Source: JBCBEX01 sp038528235
Lineage (GTDB): Bacteria; Bacteroidota; Rhodothermia; Rhodothermales; Rubricoccaceae
Direction of reading: 5' to 3'
Assembly (NCBI GenBank): GCA_038528235.1
Contig: JBCBEX010000001.1
Span: forward strand, 124,001 to 188,000
DNA: 64,000 nt
Position numbers and translations under genes: made by a program. The stretch's first letter is position 1. Each line of letters starts with the position of its first letter. Of this stretch, positions 9,024 through 18,040 are shown piece by piece. The notes under the pieces were generated by a model. That model saw only the letters and a program-made list of their open reading frames with translations. It ran no database searches and was not told where the DNA came from.

Positions 9024-9236
9024 GAGGCGGAGTAGGGGGACGTGGAGCGAGACGCGGTAAAGGGGCCTCATCATACGCGCGCGCCGCTACCCCTCGCACC
9101 TAAAGCGGCACCGCGCTCGCGCCGATACCACGGCTGTGTGCCTCGACCACCGGGCGCGCCGGGAATGAAAACCTTCCCGTTATCTGCCCTGAATGCCCTC
9201 GCCTTAGTCTCCGGCCCTTTCGTGGCTGTGCCCACC

Positions 9237-10241
9237 ATGCCCTCCTCTCCGGCACCATTTTCGCCGACGGCTTCCTCGCGAGCGCCGCTCGTCACCGTCC
9301 TCTCCGTCAACTACAACCAGGCCGAGGTCACCCGTGCCCTACTCTCGTCGCTTCGCGCGGTTACGTACCCGCGCACGGAGGTTGTCGTCGTTGACAACGG
9401 CTCGCCGAAACCGGGCCAGGCAGCGGCGATTGCAGCAGGATTTCCCGAGGTCCGCGTCATCGCCCACCCCACCAACGACGGCTTCGCAGGTGGCAACAAC
9501 GTCGGCATCCGCGTCGCCCAGGGCGACTACGTCCTCCTCCTGAACAACGACACGGAGGTGGAGCCAGGCTTCCTGGAACCGCTCGTCGCGGCGATGGAGG
9601 CCGACCCGAGCCTCGGGCTCGCCAGCCCGAAGATCCGCTACCACCACACGCCGGACACCATCCAGTACGCCGGCTGCGGCCCCATCGACCCGCTCACGAT
9701 GCGCGGGCACGTCACCGGCCACAACGAGGTCGACTGCGGCCAGCACGACACGTCGGGCATCACCGATCTCGGCCACGGCGCGGCGCTCCTGATCCGTCGC
9801 TCGGTGCTGGAGGAAGTCGGCCTGCTCCCGGCGCTGTACTTCCTCTACTACGAGGAGCACGACTTCGCCGCGCACGTCACCCGCGCAGGCTGGCGCGTGG
9901 CTTACGTCGCCGAGTCGGTCGTCTACCACAAGGAGTCGATGACGGTCGGCAAGGAGAACGCGCTCAAGACGTACTACATGACGCGCAACCGGCTGCTCTA
10001 TCTCCGCCGCAACGTCCACGGCACGACGTTCTGGCTAGCACTGGCGTTCGTGATCGGCGTGGCGCTGCCGAAGCATACCCTGGTCTATCTGCTCCGGCGC
10101 CGCTTCGACCTCCTCTCTGCGCTCTGGCGTGGCACGTTCTGGCACCTCGGTCGTCTCGGTCACCGTCCCGCCATGCACGGCCTGCCGCAGTTGGAGCGTA
10201 GCAAGAGCGACGCTGCCAGCAAAGCCCTGGTTGCCGCCTGA
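9237..10241 (+). CDS. Glycosyltransferase family 2 (rhamnosyltransferase-like)
   Basis: 334 aa from the ATG at 9237 (MPSSPAPFSP). The frame is open from 9042, but residues before the GT-A fold are low complexity; the ATG at 9165 is another possibility. The GT2 signature is present: VTVLSVNYNQ, VVVVDNGS, TNDGFAGGNNVG and the metal-binding LLNNDTEV, followed by GAALLIRRSVLEEVG and YYEEHDFAAHVTRAGW, typical of WcaA/RfbF-like dTDP-rhamnosyl transferases. A hydrophobic stretch (TFWLALAFVIGVALP) near residue 265 may anchor it to the membrane. It would transfer a sugar in surface polysaccharide synthesis. It is divergent from the nitrilase gene and convergent with tamB, and a perfect palindrome follows its stop codon. 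Confidence 0.88.
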   Translation: MPSSPAPFSPTASSRAPLVTVLSVNYNQAEVTRALLSSLRAVTYPRTEVVVVDNGSPKPGQAAAIAAGFPEVRVIAHPTNDGFAGGNNVGIRVAQGDYVLLLNNDTEVEPGFLEPLVAAMEADPSLGLASPKIRYHHTPDTIQYAGCGPIDPLTMRGHVTGHNEVDCGQHDTSGITDLGHGAALLIRRSVLEEVGLLPALYFLYYEEHDFAAHVTRAGWRVAYVAESVVYHKESMTVGKENALKTYYMTRNRLLYLRRNVHGTTFWLALAFVIGVALPKHTLVYLLRRRFDLLSALWRGTFWHLGRLGHRPAMHGLPQLERSKSDAASKALVAA

Positions 10242-10276
10242 GCAAAGGGGTCGTAGAGAGCAAAAGGGTCATGGAA

Positions 10277-10330
10277 CTGTCCCCCTCGAATTCGAGGGGG
10301 ACAGATCGAGCGAAGCGAGATCAGGGGGTG
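10277..10330. repeat. Palindromic intergenic element, copy 2
   Basis: A perfect 28-bp palindrome (10277-10304; arms CTGTCCCCCTCGAA and complement, centre GAATTC) followed by GAGCGAAGCGAG and a G-run ending near 10330. It fills the gap between two convergent genes (glycosyltransferase and tamB), where it could act as a bidirectional terminator. Its arm matches copy 1 at 984-1011, and both copies are followed by a short second block and a run of five or more G. A dispersed REP-like family is inferred. Confidence 0.75.
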
Positions 10331-10334
10331 CCCG

Positions 10335-13300
10335 CTAGTACGCCACTTCGAACTGCACGCCGCCGCCGACGTTGTTCTCACCGTCCTGCAGCTGCTCGTA
10401 CTCCGCCTGAAGCTGGAGCCACTGGCGTAGCTGATACTGCAGCACGAGGTCCAGCGTGGCCGCGTCGGTGTTGCCGGAGTTGTTCGAGACGAGGTAGCCG
10501 AGCGTGGCGAAGAGGCGGTTCGAGAGGTACTTCCCGATCGTCACCGTCACGTCCGGCTGCGCCTCGATCTGGACCAGGTCGAGGCCGAGCGAGCGGCTCG
10601 CCACGTTGCCGATGGCTGCCGAGAGTTGCGAGGTCAGCAGCCCCGTCGCCGATTCGCCCGCACCCGAGACGATGCCCGCGCACGGCTGCCCCGTGGCGAT
10701 GTAGCACACGATCTCGGACGTCTCCAACTGCACCGGCGAGGACGAGAAGCTCGGCGCCGGATTTTCACCCAGCGTGCCCTTGTAGTTGAGCGTGATCGTG
10801 AGCGCGCTCTGGGCGCTCGTCTCGCCCGTCTGCCGGATCACCATCGCCGCTTCGAGGTCGACGCGCGTTTCGGGGACGGGGCCGTTGAAGACGAACACGC
10901 CGCGCTCCACGTCGAAGCGCCGCCCGCCGAACTCGACCGTCCCGCGTGGGATCTCGATGCTGTCGAAGAGCTGCACCTCCTCCTGGCCGCGGTCCTTGCG
11001 CACGATGAGGTCGCCCTCAAACTCCAGGTCGATGTTGGCGAGGCCGTCGGCGCGGAAGCTGACGCGCCCCGGTACGATCACACGCAGGTCGATGGCGGTG
11101 TCGACATAGACGGCGGAGACGGTCGTGTCGGCGGCGGCGGCGCGCACGCCGAAAGTCGCCTCGACGCGCTGGATGTCGGTTGGCGAGAGCGAGATCTGGC
11201 TGAAGGTGGGGCCGATCAACTCGTCGGTCTGGTAGACGACGCCCTGGTCGATCTGCACGGTGCCGGTCACGGTCGGGCCATCGACTGGACCTGTCACGCG
11301 CAGCCCCTCGCGGCCCGACGCCGAGACGCGGAAGCCGGAGTAGGTCTGGTTGTCGATGGCGAGGTAGCGGTTGGCTTGGATGAGCAGGTCGAGGTCGAGC
11401 GCGGCCACCTGGAGGTCGGGGACGAGGAGGCTGCCTTCGAGCGTGAGCGTGCCGCCGTCGCTGTCGCGCAGGAATGCGGGGCCGAGCACGTCGCTGCCGA
11501 AGGTGAGGCGGTCGTCGTCGAGCGTGATCGGGATGGTGGCATTCTGGTAGACGCGCCCGAACTCAGGCAGCCCCATGCGCCCGTCGAGGATGGCGAGGGT
11601 GCCGTCGAGCTGCGGGTCGCTGCGGGTGCCGACCACGGCAGCGTCGGCGGTGAGTGTGCCGCCGAGCTCGTTGACCGTGCGCGGGTCGAAGAACGGCGTC
11701 GCCCAGGCGATGGGGAACGGCTCCGTGGTAGTGAGCGCGAGGTCTACGGGCGCGTCCGACGGCGGCGTGGCGACCGTGCCGTCGAGCGCGAAGCCGAACG
11801 GCGCGAAGCCCGTGGCCTGCAACGCCGCGCCGCTGACGTGCATGAGCGCCGCGTCCACCTCGATGCGTTGGTCGGCGTACGCAAACGTGGCGTCGACGGT
11901 GCCCACGTCGCGCTTCCGCGAGGTGATCGGGCCAACGGCGAACGTGCCGTCGAGCGTCGGGGCTGACGCGGTCCCGCCCATGATGAGCGAGGCGTCGAGC
12001 CGCCCGCCGAGCGCGTCGAGGCCCGCGAGGTCGGTCAGCCCGTCGAGCAGCAGCCCCTCCACGGTGAGAATGAAGTTCTGCCGCCCGTCGAGGTCGATCA
12101 CGCCGTCCGCCGCAATCTGCTCGATGCCGAGGCCTGGCGTGTCGGCGGCGAGGAGGAAGCCGCGTACGCGGATGCGGTCGCCGTAGGAGATGCGCGACGG
12201 CTGCGCGAGGCCGAAGCGCCGCTGCCCGAGCCGCATGTCGAAGCGATCGAGCGTGAACTCCGGCGCGTCGGGGTTGAGGTCGGTGCGGCCCTGGAGGCGC
12301 ACCTCGCGGTCGTCGTCCACTTCGAGCGTGACGTCGAGCGACACCTCCTCGCCGTTGTAGCGGGCGTCGGCGTCCACGTCGCGGGCGCGGAAGGTGCCGG
12401 CCGAGAGGAAGCCCGTCTCGAAACGGATGCGCGCGGCGAGGCCGTCGTCCGCGCTGTACAGCCCCGCGATATCAGTGTTGACGTTGCTGGCCCGGGTCGT
12501 CCCGAAGGCCAGCAGGTCGGTCGTCGCGTCGAGGCGGAACTCGAGCGGCTCGCCCGGCTCGCTCTGCACCTGCCCTTCGATGCGGCCCTCCTCGATCAGC
12601 AGCGCCTGCCCAACGAGGCGGCTCAGCGGGTCCGGGTCCTTGACCTGAGCCGTGAGCGTGAGCAGCGAACTCGTGGCCGTGAAGGCATCGAGCGCGACCT
12701 GGCCGCCCGCGCGTAGGTCGAGCACCTCCGAACGCAGCAGCAGTGTCGTCAGGTCTAGTTGCTGATCGCCGAGGTCGAACGCGGCGAAGAGCGAGTCCAC
12801 GCGAATGTCGAGCGCCCGCGCGCCCGTGCTCCAGACGCGCCCGCTCGCCTGCAACGTCTCCGCGGAGTCGCCCGAGCCGCGCACGTCGAAGTCGAGCGAG
12901 AGGGCATCGCGCTGGCCGAGGCGCGGGTTGGCCGCGCGCACCGAGTCGGGCAGCGCCGCGAGGACGGGGGCAAGAAAGGGCCGCAGGTCCACGCCGTCGA
13001 TGTCGCCGCGCGCCTCGAACATGGGGAGGGCGTCGTCATCGGGGAAGGCGTAGGTGGCGTCCACCATGGCGGTGCCCCCGGCGAGCGCGAGGGTGGCGTC
13101 GGCCTGCCCCACGCCGTCGGCCAGCGTCAGCGCAACCCTGCCATCGAGCCGCGCGTCGTTGAAGGACGACGGTTCTAGCGTCAGCGTCGCGTCCGCGCGG
13201 GCCGTCGCCGGGTCGGTCCCAGCGACCTCGGCGGCGAACGTCCCTGTGAGGTCGCTGGCGAGCGTCGAGTCGCCCGCGAACGCGCCCACGTCGAGGTTCT

Positions 13301-15632
13301 CGAAGCGTCCGTTGCGCACGGTGAACGCGGGTGTCTTGGCGAAGGGGGTGCCGGTGAGGTCGGCCTGGACGAGCCCACCGGGCATGCGCACGCTCGCTCC
13401 GCCGTCGAGCCGCCCGCCAGTGAGGCGCATGGTCAGGGAGCCTGATGTGATCGCTTGGTCGTTGACCTGCGACTCGCCGAAGTCGCCGCCCAGGCGCAGG
13501 AGCATCGTTGCGGGGTCGGTGCCGCGTCCGGTCAGCCGCATCGTGCCGTTGAGCCGCGTCGTGAGGGGCGCAGCCCCCGCAGAGTCAGGCGGCACGAAGG
13601 CCCCGGCGTCGAGGTTGGTCAGCAGTACGTCGGCGTCGTAGCGCAGCGTGTCGGCGAAGGGCTCCGTCTCGCCGCGCAGCGCCACGCGGCCGGCGTCGGC
13701 GAAGTCGGCCTCGCCGTCGAAGGCGAGCAGGCCGTCGGCGAGCGTGGCGAAGAGGTCAGCCGATGGGACCGCGGTGGTGCCATAGCGGGTGTCGTCCAGG
13801 CGTGCTTCGAGGTCGAGGAGCATCGCCTGCGGGTCGGTGCCGCGTGCGTCGAGGGTGAAGGTGCCGGTGATGCTGCTTGCCTGCGCCGGGTCGCCGGTGA
13901 GCGCCGCGAGGTCGAGTTCGGTGGCGCGGCCCTCGCTGATCTCGACGACGAGCGGCTCGGCGAACGGCTGCACCAGCCCGGTGAGATCGAGCTGGCCGCC
14001 CGCGCGTCCCTCCGGGCCGAAGCGCCCACGTGCGTTGAAGCGGAGCGTCTGCCGGACGAGCTGCGCGTCGAGCGCGAGGCGTTCTACCTCGGTCGTGGTC
14101 GTCGCTGTGGCGATGGTGGCAGCGTCGAGAGTCGCGCCGAGGCTGGCTTGCATTGTGCCGACCTCGATCCCCTGGCCCGCCACCGAGAACGTCCCGCTTA
14201 GGTCGGTCGCCTCGATGCTGTCGGCGAAGGCAGCGAGGTTGACATCTTCGAAGTGCCCATCGGCGAGGTAGGTCGGCGTGGTAGCGAACGGCCGCGCCGT
14301 GCCCTCGGCCGTCACGTTCGCGCCGGGGATCGCGGCGTCGAGGGCGAAGCGCACCGCGCCGTTCGTGAAGCGTCCGTCGAGCGTGGACGAGCGCAGCGTC
14401 TGCTCGCCCATCTCGGAGTCGAAGACGCGCAGCGCGAACGGCCCGTCGATCGTGGTGGTCGCGTCGCCCGTGAGGTTCACGTCGAGGTCGGCGTTGAGCG
14501 TGGCGGCGAGCGCTGGGTCGCCGAGGAGGCGCCCCGGGTCGAGGGCGCGCACCTGCCCCTGAGCGCGGTACACGACGCGCCCTGACTCGGCGCTGCGGAA
14601 GGTGGCGTCGAGGTCTACCGTGCCCGCGCCGTCGAGGTCGGCATCGAGGACGGCGGTGAGGTTGCGGCCGTCGCTCTCAGCGTCGAGTGCGAGCGTCGGG
14701 TTGCCGAGCACGTCCACCGGCGCGAAGGCGCGCACATCGGCCATCGCGAGCGGCTGTGCGGTGAGGTCGGCGGTGAAGCGCGGTAGCCACTCCTGGAGGT
14801 TGTCCTCCGAGGCGAGCGCGCGGAGGAACGCACCGTATTGCACGTCGGCGTGGCCGTGTACGGCGGAGCGCGGCGAGGTGAGGCGAAGCGTGTCCACGAC
14901 GGCCACTTCGTCGTCGAAGCGGCCTCCCAACTCAAGGTCGAGCGCGGTCGTGCGGTCGGCGGCAGTAAGCGTCGTGGCGAAGCGGTCGAGCGTGCCCACA
15001 AGCTGGTCCGGCGCGAAGACGAAGTCGGTGAGGTGCACCCCGAGCGGATCGGCGGTGAGGAGCGAGTCGCGGTTGGTGCCGAGCTCCGTGTAGAATGCCA
15101 TCTCGACGCGCCCGCGCTCGACGCGGAGGTCGTCCAGTGTGATCGTGAAGCCGCTGCTCGTCGTGTCCGTCTCGGTGGTGTCCGCGACGAAGAGCGTGGC
15201 GAGGTCGAAGCTCGAATCGGCGCGCTGCTCCATGCGCACGAACGGGCCGACCACGCGCACGGTGCCGAGGGCGAGCCGCCGCCCGGCGAGGCCAAGCAGG
15301 TTGTAGCTCGCCGACGCCGAGTCGATGCGCACGAGCGCCTGCCCGTCGCGCTCAATCACGAGATCCGCGACCTGCGCGTTGGTGAGGAGGTTGCCCTCGA
15401 TGCTGCCCACGGTCACCGTCGCGTCGTCGCTGAGCAGATTCTGGATCTGCGTCATGGCGACCTGCCGCACCTGCTCCTTCGCCCAGCCGGTCTGGAGCAC
15501 GAGCGCGGCCACCACGAGCAGCACGAGCACGAAGCCCACGAGCACGCCGAGCGCGATGAGGAGCCGACGCCGCCACGAACGCTTCGCTGGCGTGGTTTGG
15601 GCAGAGTGCTGCTGGGAGGACTGCGGCTCCAT
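10335..15632 (-). CDS. tamB: Translocation and assembly module protein TamB (DUF490)
   Basis: 1765 aa. An N-terminal basic segment and single membrane helix (LLIALGVLVGFVLVLLVVAA, residues about 23-45) anchor it in the inner membrane. The rest is a very long periplasmic beta-rich repeat region of the AsmA/TamB type, with recurring GTDPATMLL-like units that suggest internal duplication. The C-terminus is the conserved TamB/DUF490 domain (LETSEIVCYIATGQP, GLDLVQIEAQPDVTVTIGKYL, ending in GVQFEVAY). TamB bridges the periplasm and works with an outer-membrane Omp85 partner in lipid transport or protein assembly. Its ATG overlaps the stop of the upstream Omp85 gene by one base, so translational coupling is likely. 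The length exceeds E. coli TamB (about 1259 aa), as is common in Bacteroidota. Confidence 0.93.
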   Translation of the reverse strand: MEPQSSQQHSAQTTPAKRSWRRRLLIALGVLVGFVLVLLVVAALVLQTGWAKEQVRQVAMTQIQNLLSDDATVTVGSIEGNLLTNAQVADLVIERDGQALVRIDSASASYNLLGLAGRRLALGTVRVVGPFVRMEQRADSSFDLATLFVADTTETDTTSSGFTITLDDLRVERGRVEMAFYTELGTNRDSLLTADPLGVHLTDFVFAPDQLVGTLDRFATTLTAADRTTALDLELGGRFDDEVAVVDTLRLTSPRSAVHGHADVQYGAFLRALASEDNLQEWLPRFTADLTAQPLAMADVRAFAPVDVLGNPTLALDAESDGRNLTAVLDADLDGAGTVDLDATFRSAESGRVVYRAQGQVRALDPGRLLGDPALAATLNADLDVNLTGDATTTIDGPFALRVFDSEMGEQTLRSSTLDGRFTNGAVRFALDAAIPGANVTAEGTARPFATTPTYLADGHFEDVNLAAFADSIEATDLSGTFSVAGQGIEVGTMQASLGATLDAATIATATTTTEVERLALDAQLVRQTLRFNARGRFGPEGRAGGQLDLTGLVQPFAEPLVVEISEGRATELDLAALTGDPAQASSITGTFTLDARGTDPQAMLLDLEARLDDTRYGTTAVPSADLFATLADGLLAFDGEADFADAGRVALRGETEPFADTLRYDADVLLTNLDAGAFVPPDSAGAAPLTTRLNGTMRLTGRGTDPATMLLRLGGDFGESQVNDQAITSGSLTMRLTGGRLDGGASVRMPGGLVQADLTGTPFAKTPAFTVRNGRFENLDVGAFAGDSTLASDLTGTFAAEVAGTDPATARADATLTLEPSSFNDARLDGRVALTLADGVGQADATLALAGGTAMVDATYAFPDDDALPMFEARGDIDGVDLRPFLAPVLAALPDSVRAANPRLGQRDALSLDFDVRGSGDSAETLQASGRVWSTGARALDIRVDSLFAAFDLGDQQLDLTTLLLRSEVLDLRAGGQVALDAFTATSSLLTLTAQVKDPDPLSRLVGQALLIEEGRIEGQVQSEPGEPLEFRLDATTDLLAFGTTRASNVNTDIAGLYSADDGLAARIRFETGFLSAGTFRARDVDADARYNGEEVSLDVTLEVDDDREVRLQGRTDLNPDAPEFTLDRFDMRLGQRRFGLAQPSRISYGDRIRVRGFLLAADTPGLGIEQIAADGVIDLDGRQNFILTVEGLLLDGLTDLAGLDALGGRLDASLIMGGTASAPTLDGTFAVGPITSRKRDVGTVDATFAYADQRIEVDAALMHVSGAALQATGFAPFGFALDGTVATPPSDAPVDLALTTTEPFPIAWATPFFDPRTVNELGGTLTADAAVVGTRSDPQLDGTLAILDGRMGLPEFGRVYQNATIPITLDDDRLTFGSDVLGPAFLRDSDGGTLTLEGSLLVPDLQVAALDLDLLIQANRYLAIDNQTYSGFRVSASGREGLRVTGPVDGPTVTGTVQIDQGVVYQTDELIGPTFSQISLSPTDIQRVEATFGVRAAAADTTVSAVYVDTAIDLRVIVPGRVSFRADGLANIDLEFEGDLIVRKDRGQEEVQLFDSIEIPRGTVEFGGRRFDVERGVFVFNGPVPETRVDLEAAMVIRQTGETSAQSALTITLNYKGTLGENPAPSFSSSPVQLETSEIVCYIATGQPCAGIVSGAGESATGLLTSQLSAAIGNVASRSLGLDLVQIEAQPDVTVTIGKYLSNRLFATLGYLVSNNSGNTDAATLDLVLQYQLRQWLQLQAEYEQLQDGENNVGGGVQFEVAY

Positions 15633-17980
15633 CAGAACGACCTCCCGATGGACAGGTGGAACGCGAACCGCTGGAAGTCCCAGAAGCCGATGTCTTGCCC
15701 GAGCAGCGTCCGAAGCTGCTCCGTGGCATCGGCGCGGTCGACGGTCCCGTCGCCGTTCAAGTCGAGATCAGCGTCGGCGCCAAGTGTGCCGAGCGGGTCG
15801 AACACCTCGTCGGGGGCCAGCACGTCGAGCGCGGTCGGGTTGAGCTTGTAGCCGACGGCCAGGCTGATCTCGCCGATTTGGCTGGCGAAGCCGAAGCCGA
15901 ACCCCGTGCTGTAGCGCAGCCGCTCCTCGTCGGCGAGTACCTCGTCGAGGATGCCGAGGAAGGCGGGAGCGTTGGGGTCATCGAGGACGTCGTCGCTGAA
16001 GTTGTAGGTGTCGGTGCCGCCCGGCGTCCAGAGCTGCCCGGCGTCGAGGAAGGTGATGGCGCGGAAAGCAGGCGGGAAGAAGGGCATCGGCATGGCAACC
16101 TCGACGCTCCCGGCGAGCTTGGTGGAGCCGCCGAGCGCGAAGAAGCGGCCCTGGCTGCCGCCGAGGAGCGCATAGGACGTGCTGCCGTCGTCGGCCACGG
16201 CGCGCTGGAAGTCGGGGAGCTTCGGGCCGAGCAGGCCGAGGTTGTAGCCGCGCACGTCGCCTGTGCCGCCGGCGAGCACGACCACGTCGCGGAGGCGCGC
16301 GGCGTCGTTGTCGAAGCTCGTCGGGCCGAGGGGCAGCAGGCGGCCGGCCGAGGCACGGGCGCGCAGCCGGAGGTCGCCGGGGAGGAGCATGAAGCCTTGC
16401 ACGGAGGCCGTCGCGCGGAGGTACTGCACGTTGGAGAGCAGCGTCGGTCCCGCCGCCGCGACGGTGGCGCGGCCGAGGTAGCCCTCGGCGGGGTCGAGGA
16501 GGTTGTCGAGCGCACCGTAGAGGCCGTCCACGCCGAGCTCGCTCTTGGTGACGCGCCCGAGCGCGTTGGGGCTCAGCAGTTCCGAAAGGCGCGCCTCGCC
16601 GCCGCCCAGGCCGAAGATCTCGCGCGTCGAGACGTTGGTGCGCAGCGTGAGCGTCCGCAGCGAGCCGAGGTCGGCCAGCAGCGCGGCCGTGGCGCCCACG
16701 CCGAGCGAGTTCTCCCGGGTGTCGTCGCGGAAGGTGACGGAGGGGCCGGTGGTGAGCGAGAGCCGCCGGTCGAAGATGTAGGGCTGGCGGAGCGTCGTGG
16801 CGGCGCTGTAGCGGCGGTCCACGATGCCGTCGCCCGCGAGCGCGAGGAAGCCCGTCTCGGCGGTAGCGGTGGCGGTGAAGGTGCGCGCGTCGCCGAGGAA
16901 GTTGCGGTGCGTCCACTGCGCCTGCGCTCGCGCCCCGCTTTGGGTGAGGTAGCCGAGGTTGGCTTGCAGGAGGCGGGGCTCGCCCTCGGTGACGCGGACG
17001 CGGATGCGCACGGTCGAGTCGCGCGCCTGTCCGGAGGGCGGCTCGGGGGCGTCCACGAGCGCGATCTGGAAGAGGTTGAGGTCGAAGATCTGCCGCTGTC
17101 CTTCGGTGAGGTCGCGGAACGAGAAGCGGTCGCCGCGGCGGAAGGGCAGCTCGCGGGCGACCACGCGGTCGCGCACGCTCGTCGCGCCCTCGATCTCGAT
17201 CGCCCCGAAGCGGCCGAGGGGGCCCACATCGGCGAAGAGGCGCACGTCGGCGCGGTTGCGCGTCGTGTCCACGTCGGTGGTGGCGCGTACGCGGGGGTAG
17301 GCATAGCCCTGGTTCTGGAGCCACTCTAGCGTCTCGCTCTGGAGCTGGATCAGCGAGAACTGGTCGAGGCGGCGGCCCTCGCGCACGCTCACGTTGTTCT
17401 GGAAGCTCGCCCAGCGCTCTCGGGCGACAGGAGAGAGCGTCGGGGCGAGGGCGGTACTGTCTGCCTCCGTGAGGAAGTCGAGCGAGCGGATCAGCAGCGG
17501 CGGTCCCTCGTCGACGGTGAACAGGATGCGGACGTCGTTGTCGGTGGTGTCGAGCCGGACGAACCAGTCAGCCTCGGCTTCGAGGAAGCCGTTGTCGCGG
17601 TAGTAGCGCTCCAGCCGTAGGAGGTCCTTCTGCAGTTCGAAGGGTAGGAAGGGGTACGTGCTGGGCGGTTTGAAGACCGGGAGGATCGAGAGGAACTGCG
17701 TGACCGGGCGCCGCCAGCCCATTTCCATGAAGCCGGGCTGCGCCGTGGCGATCTGCGCCAGCAGGGCCTCGTCCTCGAACGTTTGGCTCTCGGCGAAGCG
17801 AAAGCGGATGTCCTGCACGGTCGTGGCCTCGTTGACCAAGAACAGCGGAGCCTGCGCCCACACTACGGTAGGGGCAAGCAGGAGAAGCAGGAGCGAGAAC
17901 AGGCGCAAGGCCAGAGCAGAGGAAATGCCGGAAGAGAAGAAGAGCACGCCGGGCGGCGAGCGCACCGAGCATGAGAGCAT
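15632..17980 (-). CDS. tamA: BamA/TamA-family outer membrane protein (Omp85)
   Basis: 782 aa. A signal peptide (hydrophobic LFSLLLLLLAPTVVWA, cleavage near AQA) is preceded by about 24 residues that may not be translated; the true start may lie inside that stretch. Then come POTRA-like units (VQDIRFRFAESQTF; LERYYRDNGFLEAEADW; IQLQSETLEWLQNQGYAYPRV; IEIEGATSVRDRVVARELPF-type segments) and a C-terminal 16-strand-type barrel (LGVGATAALLADLGSL, LAGGTGDVRGYNLG), ending in an aromatic residue (SIGRSF). The sequence DLNGDGTVDR near residues 738-749 is an EF-hand/dockerin-like loop close to the last strands, unusual for this family. It is the natural partner of the downstream tamB, whose start overlaps its stop. 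Being next to tamB makes TamA more likely than BamA. Confidence 0.9.
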   Translation of the reverse strand: MLSCSVRSPPGVLFFSSGISSALALRLFSLLLLLLAPTVVWAQAPLFLVNEATTVQDIRFRFAESQTFEDEALLAQIATAQPGFMEMGWRRPVTQFLSILPVFKPPSTYPFLPFELQKDLLRLERYYRDNGFLEAEADWFVRLDTTDNDVRILFTVDEGPPLLIRSLDFLTEADSTALAPTLSPVARERWASFQNNVSVREGRRLDQFSLIQLQSETLEWLQNQGYAYPRVRATTDVDTTRNRADVRLFADVGPLGRFGAIEIEGATSVRDRVVARELPFRRGDRFSFRDLTEGQRQIFDLNLFQIALVDAPEPPSGQARDSTVRIRVRVTEGEPRLLQANLGYLTQSGARAQAQWTHRNFLGDARTFTATATAETGFLALAGDGIVDRRYSAATTLRQPYIFDRRLSLTTGPSVTFRDDTRENSLGVGATAALLADLGSLRTLTLRTNVSTREIFGLGGGEARLSELLSPNALGRVTKSELGVDGLYGALDNLLDPAEGYLGRATVAAAGPTLLSNVQYLRATASVQGFMLLPGDLRLRARASAGRLLPLGPTSFDNDAARLRDVVVLAGGTGDVRGYNLGLLGPKLPDFQRAVADDGSTSYALLGGSQGRFFALGGSTKLAGSVEVAMPMPFFPPAFRAITFLDAGQLWTPGGTDTYNFSDDVLDDPNAPAFLGILDEVLADEERLRYSTGFGFGFASQIGEISLAVGYKLNPTALDVLAPDEVFDPLGTLGADADLDLNGDGTVDRADATEQLRTLLGQDIGFWDFQRFAFHLSIGRSF

Positions 17981-18040
17981 CGAGCAGATACTGCCGTGCA
18001 GGCGGCCCCCAAGGTAGCACGTTGGCAGGTCTTGGGCCGA

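Noticed and set aside
10626..11966. 446-codon plus-strand frame over tamB
   Set aside because: Antisense shadow; no start context, no domain, and the minus-strand TamB frame is clearly real.
15656..17329. 557-codon plus-strand frame over tamA
   Set aside because: Antisense shadow with Glu/Arg/Val/Gly-rich low complexity.
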